Assembly: GCF_014647975.1 (NCBI RefSeq)
Contig: NZ_BMQF01000020.1
Location: forward strand, 1 to 64,000
Direction: 5' to 3'
Length of the DNA: 64,000 nucleotides
Origin: Streptomyces fumigatiscleroticus
GTDB taxonomy: Bacteria; Actinomycetota; Actinomycetes; Streptomycetales; Streptomycetaceae
The translations under genes were made by a program, and so were the position numbers. Shown piece after piece: positions 1 through 7,648 of the stretch. The notes under the pieces were generated by a model. That model was given only the letters and a program-made list of their open reading frames with translations. It made no database searches and had not been told where the DNA came from. Every line of letters begins with the position of its first letter. Position 1 is the stretch's first letter.

Positions 1-66
1 ATACTGGGATTGAACCAGTGACCTCTTCCGTGTCAGGGAAGCGCTCTCCCGCTGAGCTAATCGCGC
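1..66 (-). tRNA. tRNA-Val(GAC), 3' end cut by the window edge
   Basis: This reads on the minus strand as a tRNA with D-arm, anticodon arm and T-arm intact. The anticodon loop CTGACAC gives anticodon GAC, which reads valine GUC codons. The 5' acceptor strand GCGCGAT ends at 66; the matching 3' strand lies outside the window. From the D-arm to the T-arm it is identical to the complete tRNA-Val 110 bp away; the visible acceptor strand differs (GCGCGAT against GGACGAT). It is the last visible gene of a Gly-Cys-Val-Val operon. Confidence 0.93.
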
Positions 67-104
67 GGGGGATCCGTGGATCCATGGCGGATCCGAAGAT
101 CCAG

Positions 105-176
105 TGGACGATACTGGGATTGAACCAGTGACCTCTTCCGTGTCAGGGAAGCGCTCTCCCGCTGAGCTAATCGTCC
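105..176 (-). tRNA. tRNA-Val(GAC)
   Basis: This is a complete 72-nt cloverleaf on the minus strand. The acceptor GGACGAT pairs with ATCGTCC and the discriminator is A. The anticodon loop CTGACAC gives GAC (Val). No CCA is encoded. The 5' end lies directly against the encoded 3' end of tRNA-Cys, so the two must be processed from one transcript. Confidence 0.96.
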
Positions 177-177
177 T

Positions 178-251
178 TGGAGGTGGAGACGGGATTTGAA
201 CCCGTGTAGACGGCTTTGCAGGCCGTTGCCTCGCCTCTCGGCCACTCCACC
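178..251 (-). tRNA. tRNA-Cys(GCA)
   Basis: This is a complete minus-strand cloverleaf with acceptor GGTGGAG paired to CTCCACC and discriminator T. The anticodon loop CTGCAAA gives GCA (Cys). The genomic bases after the discriminator are CCA, so the 3' CCA appears to be encoded, unlike the neighbouring Val genes. One base separates it from tRNA-Val. Confidence 0.96.
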
Positions 252-290
252 AGGAGTGTAGAGGATCCAGAAGATCCTCTTCTTCCTTCG

Positions 291-363
291 AGCGGACGAC
301 GAGGCTCGAACTCGCGACCTCAACCTTGGCAAGGTTGCGCTCTACCAACTGAGCTACGTCCGC
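291..363 (-). tRNA. tRNA-Gly(GCC)
   Basis: This is a complete minus-strand cloverleaf with acceptor GCGGACG paired to CGTCCGC and discriminator T. The anticodon loop TTGCCAA gives GCC (Gly). It is the promoter-proximal gene of the tRNA operon, 39 bp upstream of tRNA-Cys. Confidence 0.96.
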
Positions 364-404
364 CTGTCGTTTCGGTCCGCTTCCGCGTCCCGGCGACGTG
401 TTGA

Positions 405-432
405 ACTCTAGCGGATTCCCGAGCCAGCACAA
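405..432 (-). promoter_or_regulatory. Candidate promoter of the tRNA operon
   Basis: On the minus strand TTGTGC (427-432), a 16-bp spacer and TAGAGT (405-410) resemble a vegetative sigma-70-type promoter about 35 nt upstream of mature tRNA-Gly. The rest of the 364-540 gap holds nothing else recognisable except the pabB promoter. Confidence 0.5.
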
Positions 433-527
433 AAACGCGTTTCCGCAGCGTGCTGCGCCGCCCTCCCGCGCCGACCTGGTCAGGTCACCGGAAGGACGGG
501 CGCGGGCCACCTCACGGACACCGGCCA

Positions 528-533
528 TAGACT
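528..533 (+). promoter_or_regulatory. -10 box of a leaderless pabB transcript
   Basis: TAGACT lies 8 bp before the GTG at 541, so transcription should start at or within a base or two of the start codon. No ribosome binding site is visible. This is the usual arrangement for leaderless Streptomyces genes. Confidence 0.5.
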
Positions 534-540
534 CGACCGT

Positions 541-1692
541 GTGCTCGACCTCCCCCCTCTCGCCCGCTTCGGCGACCGTGTGGCCACCGGTCTTCTCGAT
601 GTCACCGGCGACCCGGCGGCCCTGGACTCCACCGGTTTCTGGGCGGTGGTCGCCGACTACGAGGGCGGGCTGACCTGCGCCCGCTTCGCGCAGGTGCGAA
701 CGGAGGCCGTGCCCGCCCCGGTGCCCGGAAGATGGCCGGGACCGTCCGCCGGCGACTGGACGTCCTCGCTCGACCGCGCCGGGTACACGGCGGCCGTACG
801 GCGGATCCGGGAGCACATCGCCGCCGGCGAGGTCTACCAGGCCAACCTCTGCCGGGTGCTCTCCGCGCCCGTCGCCCCGGACGCCGACGTGGACGCCCTG
901 ACGGCCCTGCTGGCACGCGGCAACCCGGCGCCGTACGCCGGAACCGTCCGGCTGCCCGGCCATGGCGTGGAGGTGGCCACCGCCTCGCCGGAGCTCTTCC
1001 TGCGCCGCGACGGCCGTACCGTCGAGTCCGGGCCGATCAAGGGCACCGGACGGACCGAGGCGGACCTGCTGGAGAAGGACTACGCCGAGAACGTGATGAT
1101 CGTGGACCTGGTCCGCAACGACATCGGGCGGGTCTGCGCCACCGGCAGCGTGACGGTGCCCGACCTGTGCGCCGTCGAGAAGCACCCGGGGCTGGTCCAT
1201 CTCGTCTCCACCGTCCGCGGCGAGCTGCGCGCGGACGCCGGCTGGCCGGAGCTGCTGGCCGCCGCCTTCCCGCCCGGCTCGGTCACCGGCGCCCCCAAGC
1301 CGAGCGCCCTCGACGTCATCGAGGCGCTGGAGACGGCGCCCCGCGGCCCGTACTGCGGCGGCGTCGGCTGGGTCGACGCCGACCGGGGCGTGGCGGAGCT
1401 GGCCGTGGGCATCCGCACCTTCTGGATCGACCGGGCCGCCGACGGCACGGCCGTCCTGCGCTTCGGCACCGGCGCCGGCATCACCTGGGGCTCGGACCCC
1501 GAGGGGGAGTGGCGGGAGACCGAGCTGAAGGCGTCCCGGCTGCTCGCGATAGCGTCGGGGGCGTACGAGGTGAGTGACGAGGGACCGCGGACGTGCCGTG
1601 CCGTCACCGGGGACAGCGGGGACGGCCCCGGGACACCCGGCCGGTGCACGCGTCCCGGTCCCGGTCCGGAGTTGCGAGGTAGGCACCAGTGA
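541..1692 (+). CDS. pabB: Aminodeoxychorismate synthase component I (PabB-like)
   Basis: This chorismate-binding enzyme should convert chorismate plus amidotransferase-supplied ammonia into 4-amino-4-deoxychorismate, the first committed step of p-aminobenzoate and folate synthesis. The family signatures are clear: PIKGT near residues 165-169, ENVMIVDLVRND, HLVSTVRG, FPPGSVTGAPK and a final WRETELKASRLL. Lys in PIKGT distinguishes PabB from anthranilate synthase, which has Ala there. The N-terminus is short compared with E. coli PabB. The last 40 or so residues are low-complexity Gly/Pro/Arg. The GTG start fits the adjacent -10 box. It overlaps pabC by 4 bp (GTGA). No glutamine amidotransferase (PabA) is adjacent. 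Confidence 0.88.
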   Translation: MLDLPPLARFGDRVATGLLDVTGDPAALDSTGFWAVVADYEGGLTCARFAQVRTEAVPAPVPGRWPGPSAGDWTSSLDRAGYTAAVRRIREHIAAGEVYQANLCRVLSAPVAPDADVDALTALLARGNPAPYAGTVRLPGHGVEVATASPELFLRRDGRTVESGPIKGTGRTEADLLEKDYAENVMIVDLVRNDIGRVCATGSVTVPDLCAVEKHPGLVHLVSTVRGELRADAGWPELLAAAFPPGSVTGAPKPSALDVIEALETAPRGPYCGGVGWVDADRGVAELAVGIRTFWIDRAADGTAVLRFGTGAGITWGSDPEGEWRETELKASRLLAIASGAYEVSDEGPRTCRAVTGDSGDGPGTPGRCTRPGPGPELRGRHQ

Positions 1693-2510
1693 AGATCTGG
1701 CTCGACGGCGGGCTGCGGGACATCGAATCCGCCCGTGTCTCCGTCCTCGACCACGGACTGACCGTGGGCGACGGTGTTTTCGAGACGGTGAAGGCGGTGA
1801 ACGGCAGGCCGTTCGCGCTCACCCGTCACCTCGACCGGCTGACCCGCTCGGCGCACGGCCTGGGCCTGCCCGGCCCCGACCTGGACGAGGTCCGCCGCGC
1901 CTGCGCCGCGGTCCTCGACGCCAACCCGATGCCGCTGGGCCGGCTGCGCATCACCTACACCGGCGGCCACGGCCCGCTCGGCTCCGACCGGGGCGAGCAG
2001 GGCCCGACCCTCGTGGTCGCCCTCGGCGTGACCACCCGCCGCCCCGACTCCACGGCCGTGATCACCGTCCCCTGGACCCGCAACGAGCGCGGCGCCCTCA
2101 CCGGCCTGAAGACGACCTCGTACGCCGAGAACGTCGTCGCCCTCGCCCGCGCCCACGAACGGGGTGCCTCCGAGGCACTGTTCGGCAACACGCTCGGGCA
2201 GCTGTGCGAGGGCACCGGCTCCAACGTCTTCGTCGTCCTGGACGGCGAGATCCACACCCCGCCGCTCGCCTCCGGCTGCCTCGCCGGGGTCACCCGGGCC
2301 CTGACCGTCGCCTGGACCGGCGCCCGGGAGACGGACCTTCCGCTGGACGTCCTGGAGCGGGCCGACGAGATCTTCCTGACGTCCACGCTGCGGGACGTGC
2401 AGGCCGTGCACCGGGTCGACGACCGCGAACTGCCGGGCGCACCGGGCCCGGTGACCGCCAAGGCCATGCAGATCTTCCAGGAGCGTTCCGGCGACGACCT
2501 GGATCCGTGA
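1689..2510 (+). CDS. pabC: Aminodeoxychorismate lyase (PabC), PLP class IV aminotransferase fold
   Basis: This class IV aminotransferase-family protein is expected to split aminodeoxychorismate into p-aminobenzoate and pyruvate. The PLP lysine is in GLKTTSYAENV (Lys141) and the conserved Glu is in CEGTGSNVF (Glu174); both are typical of the family. Branched-chain or D-amino-acid aminotransferase activity cannot be excluded by sequence alone, but translational coupling to pabB (GTGA overlap) supports PabC. Its stop codon lies inside the first unit of a 16-bp tandem repeat. Confidence 0.85.
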   Translation: MKIWLDGGLRDIESARVSVLDHGLTVGDGVFETVKAVNGRPFALTRHLDRLTRSAHGLGLPGPDLDEVRRACAAVLDANPMPLGRLRITYTGGHGPLGSDRGEQGPTLVVALGVTTRRPDSTAVITVPWTRNERGALTGLKTTSYAENVVALARAHERGASEALFGNTLGQLCEGTGSNVFVVLDGEIHTPPLASGCLAGVTRALTVAWTGARETDLPLDVLERADEIFLTSTLRDVQAVHRVDDRELPGAPGPVTAKAMQIFQERSGDDLDP

Positions 2511-2579
2511 CGGCCCGGATCCGTGACGGCCTGGATCCGTGACGGCCTGGATCCGTGACGGCCTGGATCCGTGACGGCC
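2500..2579 (+). repeat. 16-bp direct repeat, five copies
   Basis: The unit GGATCCGTGACGGCC plus one variable base is repeated five times head to tail, almost without change. The array begins in the last codons of pabC and continues past its stop. Each unit carries the palindrome GGATCC. A GC-rich inverted stretch follows (2592-2616). It could act as a transcription end or simply be slippage-expanded sequence. Confidence 0.9.
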
Positions 2580-2665
2580 CATCCATGGGGAATCCGGACG
2601 TCCGGGCGTCCGGACGCCCGTAAATCCGGATGAGCCGACCCGGCCAGGCGGGTAGAACACCCCTG

Positions 2666-3490
2666 ATGACCACGACCCTGCGGCCGACCGAGCCGCTTCA
2701 GCACGCCGCCGACGGGACGCGTTCACGCCGCTACCAGGTCTGCGTGAACAGCCGTCCCGTGGGCGCCATACACCTGGGCACCTCCGCAGCCTTCGGCGAC
2801 TCGGTGGCCCGCATCCTGCATCTGCGCATCGAGGAACCCGACCGGCGCCGCGGCCGGGGCACCGTGGCCGCGCTCGCCGCGGAGGAGGTGGCGCGCGGCT
2901 GGGGCTGCCGGCAGATCGAGACGACCGTCCCCGGCGGGTCCGAGGCGGCACTGCGGCTGGCCACGGCGCTCGGCTACGTCCTGCGCAACCGCGGCATGGT
3001 GAAACGGCTCGACGGCACACCGCCGCCGCTGCCCGACGGCAGCCGCGCGCGGTCCATGACCGCGGAGGAGTTCGCCCGGTGGAACGCGCGCGCGGAGGAG
3101 CAGTACGCGCTCACCTGGATCGAGCGGGGCGTGCCCGAGGCCGCCGCGCGCGCCAAGGCGCGGCGCGACCACGAGACGCTGCTGCCGCAGGGGGCGGCCA
3201 CCGGCAACATGCTGTTCAGCGTCCTCGAACACGAGGACAGACGCGTGGGCACCCTCTGGCTGGCGCTGCGGGAAGAGGACGCCTACGTCTTCGACGTCGA
3301 GACGGACGCCGCCCACCGCGGCCGGGGACACGGCCGGACGCTCATGCTGCTGGCCGAGCGGCAGGCGATCGCCGCGGGCCGGCGCGTCCTCGGCCTCAAC
3401 GTGTTCGCGGACAACACCCCGGCCGAGCGGCTCTACGCCTCACTCGGCTACGAGACCACCCGCTACGGTCTCTACAAGCCGCTCCTGTAG
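2666..3490 (+). CDS. GNAT-family N-acetyltransferase, two GNAT domains
   Basis: The protein carries two acetyl-CoA-binding GNAT folds in tandem. The first has a degenerate pyrophosphate-loop region RRRGRGTVAALAAEE. The second has HRGRGHGRTLMLLAERQA followed by ADNTPAERLYASLGYE, the classic motif A and B pattern. The second domain is therefore the likelier active one. The substrate is unknown. The ATG at 2666 is preferred because TAGAAC (2653-2658) sits as a -10 just upstream, giving a leaderless message; an ATG at 2630 would add 12 residues. It is separated from convergent dsbA-like gene by short duplicated GC blocks (3490-3551). Confidence 0.82.
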   Translation: MTTTLRPTEPLQHAADGTRSRRYQVCVNSRPVGAIHLGTSAAFGDSVARILHLRIEEPDRRRGRGTVAALAAEEVARGWGCRQIETTVPGGSEAALRLATALGYVLRNRGMVKRLDGTPPPLPDGSRARSMTAEEFARWNARAEEQYALTWIERGVPEAAARAKARRDHETLLPQGAATGNMLFSVLEHEDRRVGTLWLALREEDAYVFDVETDAAHRGRGHGRTLMLLAERQAIAAGRRVLGLNVFADNTPAERLYASLGYETTRYGLYKPLL

Positions 3491-3551
3491 CGGGACCCGG
3501 AGGCCGGGACCCGGAGGCCGGGGCTCCCGGCGGCTCAGGCCTTCCGGCGGC

Positions 3552-4088
3552 TCAGGCCTCCCCGCCGGCCAGCAGTCGGTCCGCGATCTCCTCGACGCGC
3601 TCGCGCAGCCCCTCCTGGCTCTTGCCGCCGTCCAGCCGCTCGCCGCCGATCACGTACGTCGGGGTGCCGGTCACGCCGATCGCCTTGCCCTCGGCCTGGT
3701 CGGCGTCGACGATCAGGATGTGCCGGCCGTCGATCAGCGCGGTGTCGAACTCCTCGGCGTCCAGGCCGAGTTCACGGGCCACCTCGACCAGGAAGGGTTC
3801 TCCCCGACGGTCCAGCTCCTCGACCCGGCCGAGCACCGCCTCGACGTACGCCCAGCCCTTGCCCTGCTCCGCCGCCTCCTCGGCGGCCTGCGCGGCGGCG
3901 AAGGCGTGCTTGTGCTTCTCCAGCGGGAAGTGCCGCAGCCGCAGCTCCAGACGGTCGCCGTAGCGGGCGCGCAGGGCACGGAGGTCGTCCAGCGCGCTGC
4001 GGCAGTCCGGGCACTGAAGTTCGCACCACACGTCGAGAACGGGGACGGCGGCGGGGGCGGCGGAAGTCGCGGGGGAGGAGTCGCTCAT
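3552..4088 (-). CDS. DsbA/FrnE-family thioredoxin-fold protein
   Basis: This is a 178-residue thioredoxin-fold protein with a CPDC redox pair (Cys26, Cys29) in CELQCPDCRSA and a cis-proline loop TGTPTYVIGG, as in the DsbA superfamily. A central helical insertion (about residues 60-125) matches the DsbA/FrnE subgroup. No signal peptide is evident, so a cytoplasmic thiol-disulfide role is more likely than export-linked folding. The start ATG at 4088 was chosen because the protein begins just before the fold; upstream sequence is repetitive. Its stop codon lies in one of two direct copies of CGGCGGCTCAGGCC. Confidence 0.82.
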   Translation of the reverse strand: MSDSSPATSAAPAAVPVLDVWCELQCPDCRSALDDLRALRARYGDRLELRLRHFPLEKHKHAFAAAQAAEEAAEQGKGWAYVEAVLGRVEELDRRGEPFLVEVARELGLDAEEFDTALIDGRHILIVDADQAEGKAIGVTGTPTYVIGGERLDGGKSQEGLRERVEEIADRLLAGGEA

Positions 4089-4166
4089 GCGCACAGTCTC
4101 CCAGCCCCGGCTCCGGTGACCCAATCGGCCTCGCAGGTCGCGGCCGTACGACCGGCACCTGCGGAG

Positions 4167-4275
4167 GAGCCGACCCGGGAAGTCGACCCGGGGAGCCGAC
4201 CCGGGGAGCCGACCCGGAGGAGCCGACCCGGAGGAGCCGACCCGGAGGAGCCGACCCGGAGGAGCCGACCCGGAG
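4167..4275 (+). repeat. 13/14-bp tandem repeat upstream of divergent genes
   Basis: About eight head-to-tail copies of AGCCGACCCGG plus 2-3 variable bases, first with a 13-bp period and then with a 14-bp period. They lie between the divergent DsbA-like and small membrane protein genes. The period is not a multiple of three, so the tract is not coding. The rest of the 4089-4379 gap shows no other feature. Confidence 0.85.
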
Positions 4276-4379
4276 ATGTCCCTGATGTCCGCGCCGGCCA
4301 TGGCCCGGCGGAGGGCGGGCGGTGCAGGATGGAAGGGACGAAGCACCCGTCGCCGACCGAGCCCAGCCTGGAGGATCGG

Positions 4380-4820
4380 ATGATCGCCGAGACAGTCTGC
4401 TCCGCCGTGTCCGCGGCCGGCCTGGGGATCGCGGCGGTCACGGCCTACCGCAAGCGTTTCCTGGCGGCGGCCCGTATCGCCGCCTATGCGCTCGTGCCCC
4501 TCGGCCTGGTGATGACGGGTGTCGTCGACTGGCTGGCCGACACCGCCTTCAGCCCGACGGCCTGGGCGGGCTTCGGGGTGCTCGGCGCCTCCTGGCTGCT
4601 GTTCGCCTCCACACGGGCCGTGGAGCGCCGCCGTGGCGGCACCCGCAAGGAGCGCGCCCAGGCCCGCGCGGCGCGGCGCGGGGCGGTCGCCCCGGAAGCC
4701 TCCGCCCCCTCCCTCGGCCCCGGCGCGGGCGGCTCCCGCCCGGCGGCCCGCCCCGCGGGCCGGTCCGGCGACGACGACTTCAGCGACATCGAGGCCATTC
4801 TGAAGAAACACGGCATATGA
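4380..4820 (+). CDS. Small integral membrane protein of unknown function
   Basis: This 146-residue protein has about three hydrophobic segments in its first 80 residues (around VCSAVSAAGLGIAAV, AYALVPLGLVMTGVV and AGFGVLGASWLLFA). A basic, Ala/Gly/Pro-rich linker follows, ending in an acidic tail DDDFSDIEAILKKHGI. I do not recognise a function. The ATG at 4380 has a good GGAGG five bases upstream; an in-frame ATG at 4329 would add 17 residues. The conserved-looking C-terminal helix may be a docking motif; that is inference. Confidence 0.75.
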   Translation: MIAETVCSAVSAAGLGIAAVTAYRKRFLAAARIAAYALVPLGLVMTGVVDWLADTAFSPTAWAGFGVLGASWLLFASTRAVERRRGGTRKERAQARAARRGAVAPEASAPSLGPGAGGSRPAARPAGRSGDDDFSDIEAILKKHGI

Positions 4821-4969
4821 CGGCCGGAAGATGATCGACACAGTGGGTCCGTGGCCGCCCGGAGCCGATCACAAGCCGAACCGGGCATCACGGGATGTGG
4901 CGAACTCCCGCTCATTCCGGGCGTGTTGATCGCACCGTACGGGCGGGCTGGGCCATCATCGGCCGGGAG

Positions 4970-5122
4970 ATGCTGGACACGACACAGAGCGAGACCGCGC
5001 CGCCGCAGGACGAGCCGCGCGGCTGCCTCTTCGCCCTTTCCCAGCCACCGCTGATGATCTTCCTGGCGGTGATCGGGTCTCTTCTGCTCATGGCGGCGTT
5101 GCACGATCTGCTGCTGTTGTGA
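4970..5122 (+). CDS. 50-residue single-span membrane peptide
   Basis: A short gene encoding about 28 polar residues followed by one hydrophobic helix (PPLMIFLAVIGSLLLMAALHDLLLL) at the extreme C-terminus, so it should be tail-anchored. A weak GGGAGA precedes the ATG. Codon use is normal for the genome (G/C in third positions). Function unknown. It lies in the same orientation as the preceding membrane protein and convergent to the CGNR protein. The main doubt is whether so small a frame is real. Confidence 0.5.
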   Translation: MLDTTQSETAPPQDEPRGCLFALSQPPLMIFLAVIGSLLLMAALHDLLLL

Positions 5123-5176
5123 GCCGTACCCGCGGTTCCCGGCGCCACCCGCCGGGGACCGCGTCGGTGACGGACG

Positions 5177-5737
5177 TCAGCCCGCGGCCTCCTTGCGCCG
5201 CGCCCGGTAGGCGGCCACATGCAGACGGTTGCCGCAGGTACGGCTGTCGCAGTACCGCCGCGAGCGATTGCGCGACAGGTCGACGAAGGCGCGCCGGCAG
5301 TCGGGCGCCTCACAGCGCCGCAGCCGCTCCCGCTCCCCGGCGACCACGAAGAACGCCAGGGCCATCCCGCAGTCGGCGGCCAGGTGATCGGCGACGGAGG
5401 CGCCCGGCGCGAAGTAGTGCACGTGCCAGTCGTAGCCGTCGTGGTCGGTCAGCCGGGGGGTGGTGCCCGCGGCGGCGACCAACTCGTTGATCAGCCCCGC
5501 GGCGGTCCGGGCGTCGTCGGCCGCGAAGACCGCGGCGAACCGCTCCCGCACCTGGCGCACCGCCGAGAGGTCGAACTCCGAGAGCGCCCCGACATCGCTC
5601 ATCTCGTGGCTTCGTACGAAATTCTCGAGGGCCGCGACGTCCGCCAGCCCGTCCGGCGTCGTGTCGTCCTCCGGTGCGGTGTTCACCAGATCCACCACGG
5701 TGTCGAGGGCGCACCGGGTGTCGTGGGTGATCAGCAC
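5177..5737 (-). CDS. CGNR zinc-finger protein with ABATE-type N-terminal domain
   Basis: The N-terminal 130 residues are a stress-related ABATE-like domain (starts ALDTVVDLVNT, acidic and helical). The C-terminus is a treble-clef CGNR finger: Cys142 and Cys147 (CEAPDC), then Cys163 and Cys168 in YCDSRTCGNR, followed by a basic tail. The family is thought to be transcriptional regulators abundant in Streptomyces; targets are unknown. The GTG at 5737 has AGGGAG at a suitable distance; sequence further upstream is repetitive and not protein-like. Confidence 0.82.
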   Translation of the reverse strand: MLITHDTRCALDTVVDLVNTAPEDDTTPDGLADVAALENFVRSHEMSDVGALSEFDLSAVRQVRERFAAVFAADDARTAAGLINELVAAAGTTPRLTDHDGYDWHVHYFAPGASVADHLAADCGMALAFFVVAGERERLRRCEAPDCRRAFVDLSRNRSRRYCDSRTCGNRLHVAAYRARRKEAAG

Positions 5738-6115
5738 GTTTCGCTCCCTGGCCTGGGGGTCGGGCGGGCGCCCGCCGATGTCGGCCGATGGTAGTGGCTC
5801 CCGCGAACCCCGCACCGGCCCCCGCCCGCGTCGCGGTCCCCGCCGCTCACCCTCGAGCCCGCGGTCCCCGGCGGGGTCCCCGGTCCCCACTCGTCCGAGG
5901 GCCGGCAGCCGCCCGCAGTAGGCGCCCCAAGCGCCTCGTGCGGCCCCGTCGCGGCCCTGTGGGCCCATCGTCGGCGAGGCACCCGTCCCGGCGGCGTACG
6001 GCCGGCCCAGCCGTTCCTGCGCTTCGACGCGACCGGCCTCCCGGCCGCACGCACGCGAGCAGACCGCGGCGCCCCACCCGAGCGCACGGGTGCGACAGGC
6101 GTGCCCTCCATCCCC

Positions 6116-6229
6116 GCGCGAACCCACCGCCCCCGCGCGAACCCACCGCCCCCGCGCGAACCCTCTACCCCCGCGCGAACCCACCGCCCCCGCGCGAACC
6201 CACCGCCCCCGCGCGAACTCACCGCACAC
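6116..6229 (+). repeat. 19-bp tandem repeat, six copies
   Basis: Copies start at 6116, 6135, 6154, 6173, 6192 and 6211 with unit GCGCGAACCCACCGCCCCC; one copy carries CTCTA in place of CACCG. A seventh, spaced 22 bp, begins at 6233. A 19-bp period is incompatible with coding. There is no spacer, so this is not a CRISPR array. Confidence 0.9.
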
Positions 6230-6390
6230 CCCGCGCGAAGGCACGTCACCGTGCGGGAAGAACACCACCATCACCGTGCGCCCACGCCCCGCCCCCCGCG
6301 CGGACCCACCGCCCCCGCGCGGGAACCAGACCACCCCCTGCGCCAGCGCACTGCCACCATGCGCGAACCCACCGCCACTGTGCGTAAACA

Positions 6391-6432
6391 CACCGGCGCC
6401 GTCCCGCGTAGGTCCGCGGGACGGCGCCGGTG
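6391..6432 (-). terminator. Perfect 18-bp hairpin downstream of ssgB
   Basis: CACCGGCGCCGTCCCGCG (6391-6408) pairs exactly with 6415-6432 across a 6-nt loop. It lies about 80 bp past the ssgB stop codon and lacks a strong T-run, as is common for Streptomyces terminators. Confidence 0.6.
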
Positions 6433-6512
6433 CGTGCCGTATGCGGTTGTCCCGGCCACCCGAGCCGTCACCCCGAGTCGACGGCGCCGGGCGGCTTCGC
6501 GGGGGCCTCGAC

Positions 6513-6926
6513 CTAGCTTTCCGCCAGGATGTGCGAGAGCTCCTGATCCAGATCGAAGTGCCGGTGTTCCGTGCCCGGGGGCACGGCGGCGTCGGTCCGC
6601 TTCAGGAAGGACTCCAGGGCCCGTGCCGGGGCCTCGAGCAGAGCCTCGCCCTCCGGGGAGCTCAGGGCGATGCACACGACGCCCTGACCGTGGCTGCGCG
6701 ACGGCCAGACGCGGACGTCGCCGGTGCCCGTGGGGCGGTGAAGCCCCTCGGCGAGGAGGTCGCGGGCGAAGACCCACTCGACGGTCTCCTCGGCTCCGGT
6801 GTGGAAGGTGGCGTGCACGGCGTAGGGATCGGCCGTGTCGTACCGCAGGCCTGCGGGAACAGGCAGGGAGGACTCGCTCGACACAACGAGGCGCAGGTGC
6901 AGCTCGCAGCTGACCGTGGTGTTCAT
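6513..6926 (-). CDS. ssgB: SsgB, sporulation-specific cell division protein
   Basis: This 137-residue SsgA-like protein matches the highly conserved SsgB archetype (MNTTVSCELHLRLV, AVHATFHTGAEETVEWVFARDLL, DVRVWPSRSHGQGVVCIALSSPEGEALLEAP). In Streptomyces, SsgB is positioned by SsgA and recruits FtsZ to future septum sites in aerial hyphae. The ATG at 6926 fits the conserved N-terminus. It is transcribed alone. On the minus strand GTTT and GTGGCAT about 75 and 60 nt upstream could be a stress-sigma promoter, which would agree with reported SigH control, but the match is weak. Confidence 0.96.
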   Translation of the reverse strand: MNTTVSCELHLRLVVSSESSLPVPAGLRYDTADPYAVHATFHTGAEETVEWVFARDLLAEGLHRPTGTGDVRVWPSRSHGQGVVCIALSSPEGEALLEAPARALESFLKRTDAAVPPGTEHRHFDLDQELSHILAES

Positions 6927-7117
6927 AAGCGCCAGGGCCTTTCGCTCAGTGTGCGCTCGGGGATTCGCACGTCGGCGAAATCGACATGCCACCTACGGTG
7001 CCGTTGTAAACCCCTCTGAGTGTTTTGCGTGCCTTTACGTAACTCTTCCGGCCGAGAGATCGTTGTCTGGGTACGGCCATTCCGGTGACTCGTTTCCCTC
7101 GGGTAGGGTTTGGCCGT

Positions 7118-7570
7118 ATGAATACGGGGAGTGACGAGCCGGGCGAGGTTGCCGTGGCATCCGACGAGACCAGGACGGACGAGGCGCGGGACGGGCGAGG
7201 GCTCGGCTCCAGGGCGCCCGAGTTCATCAAGACGCGCCGCGCGCTGCATCTGAGCTGGCAGGTCGGCGTCTTCGTGGTGGGGCTGGCGGTGGTGGCGGCC
7301 GGCATCGTCATGTTGCCGCTGCCCGGACCCGGCTGGGTCGTGATCTTCGGCGGCATGGCCATCTGGGCGACCGAATTCGTCTGGGCCCAGTTGGTGCTCC
7401 GCTGGACCAAACGCAAAGTGACCGAGGCGGCGCAGCGCGCTCTCGACCCGAAGGTGCGGCGCCGCAACATCATCCTGACCTCGGTCGGACTGGTGATCGT
7501 GGCCGTCATCGTCGGCGTCTATGTGTGGAAGTTCGGCATCGTCATGCCCTGGAAGATCAAGGACCAGTGA
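7118..7570 (+). CDS. TIGR02611-type PGPGW membrane protein
   Basis: A 150-residue membrane protein. After a polar 45-residue N-terminus come two closely spaced helices around the signature LPLPGPGWVVIFGGMAIW, then a basic loop and a final helix (NIILTSVGLVIVAVIVGVYVW). The PGPGW motif defines an actinobacterial family of unknown function. TAGGGT at 7104-7109 lies 8 bp before the ATG, so the message is probably leaderless. It is divergent from ssgB. Confidence 0.8.
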   Translation: MNTGSDEPGEVAVASDETRTDEARDGRGLGSRAPEFIKTRRALHLSWQVGVFVVGLAVVAAGIVMLPLPGPGWVVIFGGMAIWATEFVWAQLVLRWTKRKVTEAAQRALDPKVRRRNIILTSVGLVIVAVIVGVYVWKFGIVMPWKIKDQ

Positions 7571-7648
7571 GCGGGGACGGGGCGCGGGGGTCGGCTCGGC
7601 ACCGGTCACAAGCACCCCCTGACATGGGGTAATGTTCTCTCTGCGCCC

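Larger units (their letters stand above)
5738..6512. other. 775-bp gene-free interval with repeats
   Basis: No frame here looks like protein: reading frames give only Pro/Arg/Ala runs. The interval holds the CGNR gene's upstream region, a 19-bp tandem array with degenerate echoes out to about 6385, and a perfect 18-bp hairpin before the end of ssgB. Several GCGCGAACCCACCG-like cores recur irregularly between 6290 and 6380. Confidence 0.75.

Noticed and set aside
6116..6250. Possible CRISPR array
   Set aside because: Units are contiguous 19-bp repeats without spacers, and no cas genes are present.
5788..6913. Plus-strand open frames over the repeat region
   Set aside because: They translate to repeated Pro/Arg/Ala from the 19-bp array, shift frame with each unit and overlap ssgB on the other strand.
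6927..7117. BldD binding site upstream of ssgB
   Set aside because: BldD is reported to control ssgB, but I found only isolated half-site-like sequence and no paired AGTGA/TCACC arrangement that I could defend.
7612..7635. CTGACA near 7619 as -35 of the left tRNA-Val promoter
   Set aside because: It lies only 5 bp from the TAATGT box, too close for a sigma-70-type spacer.
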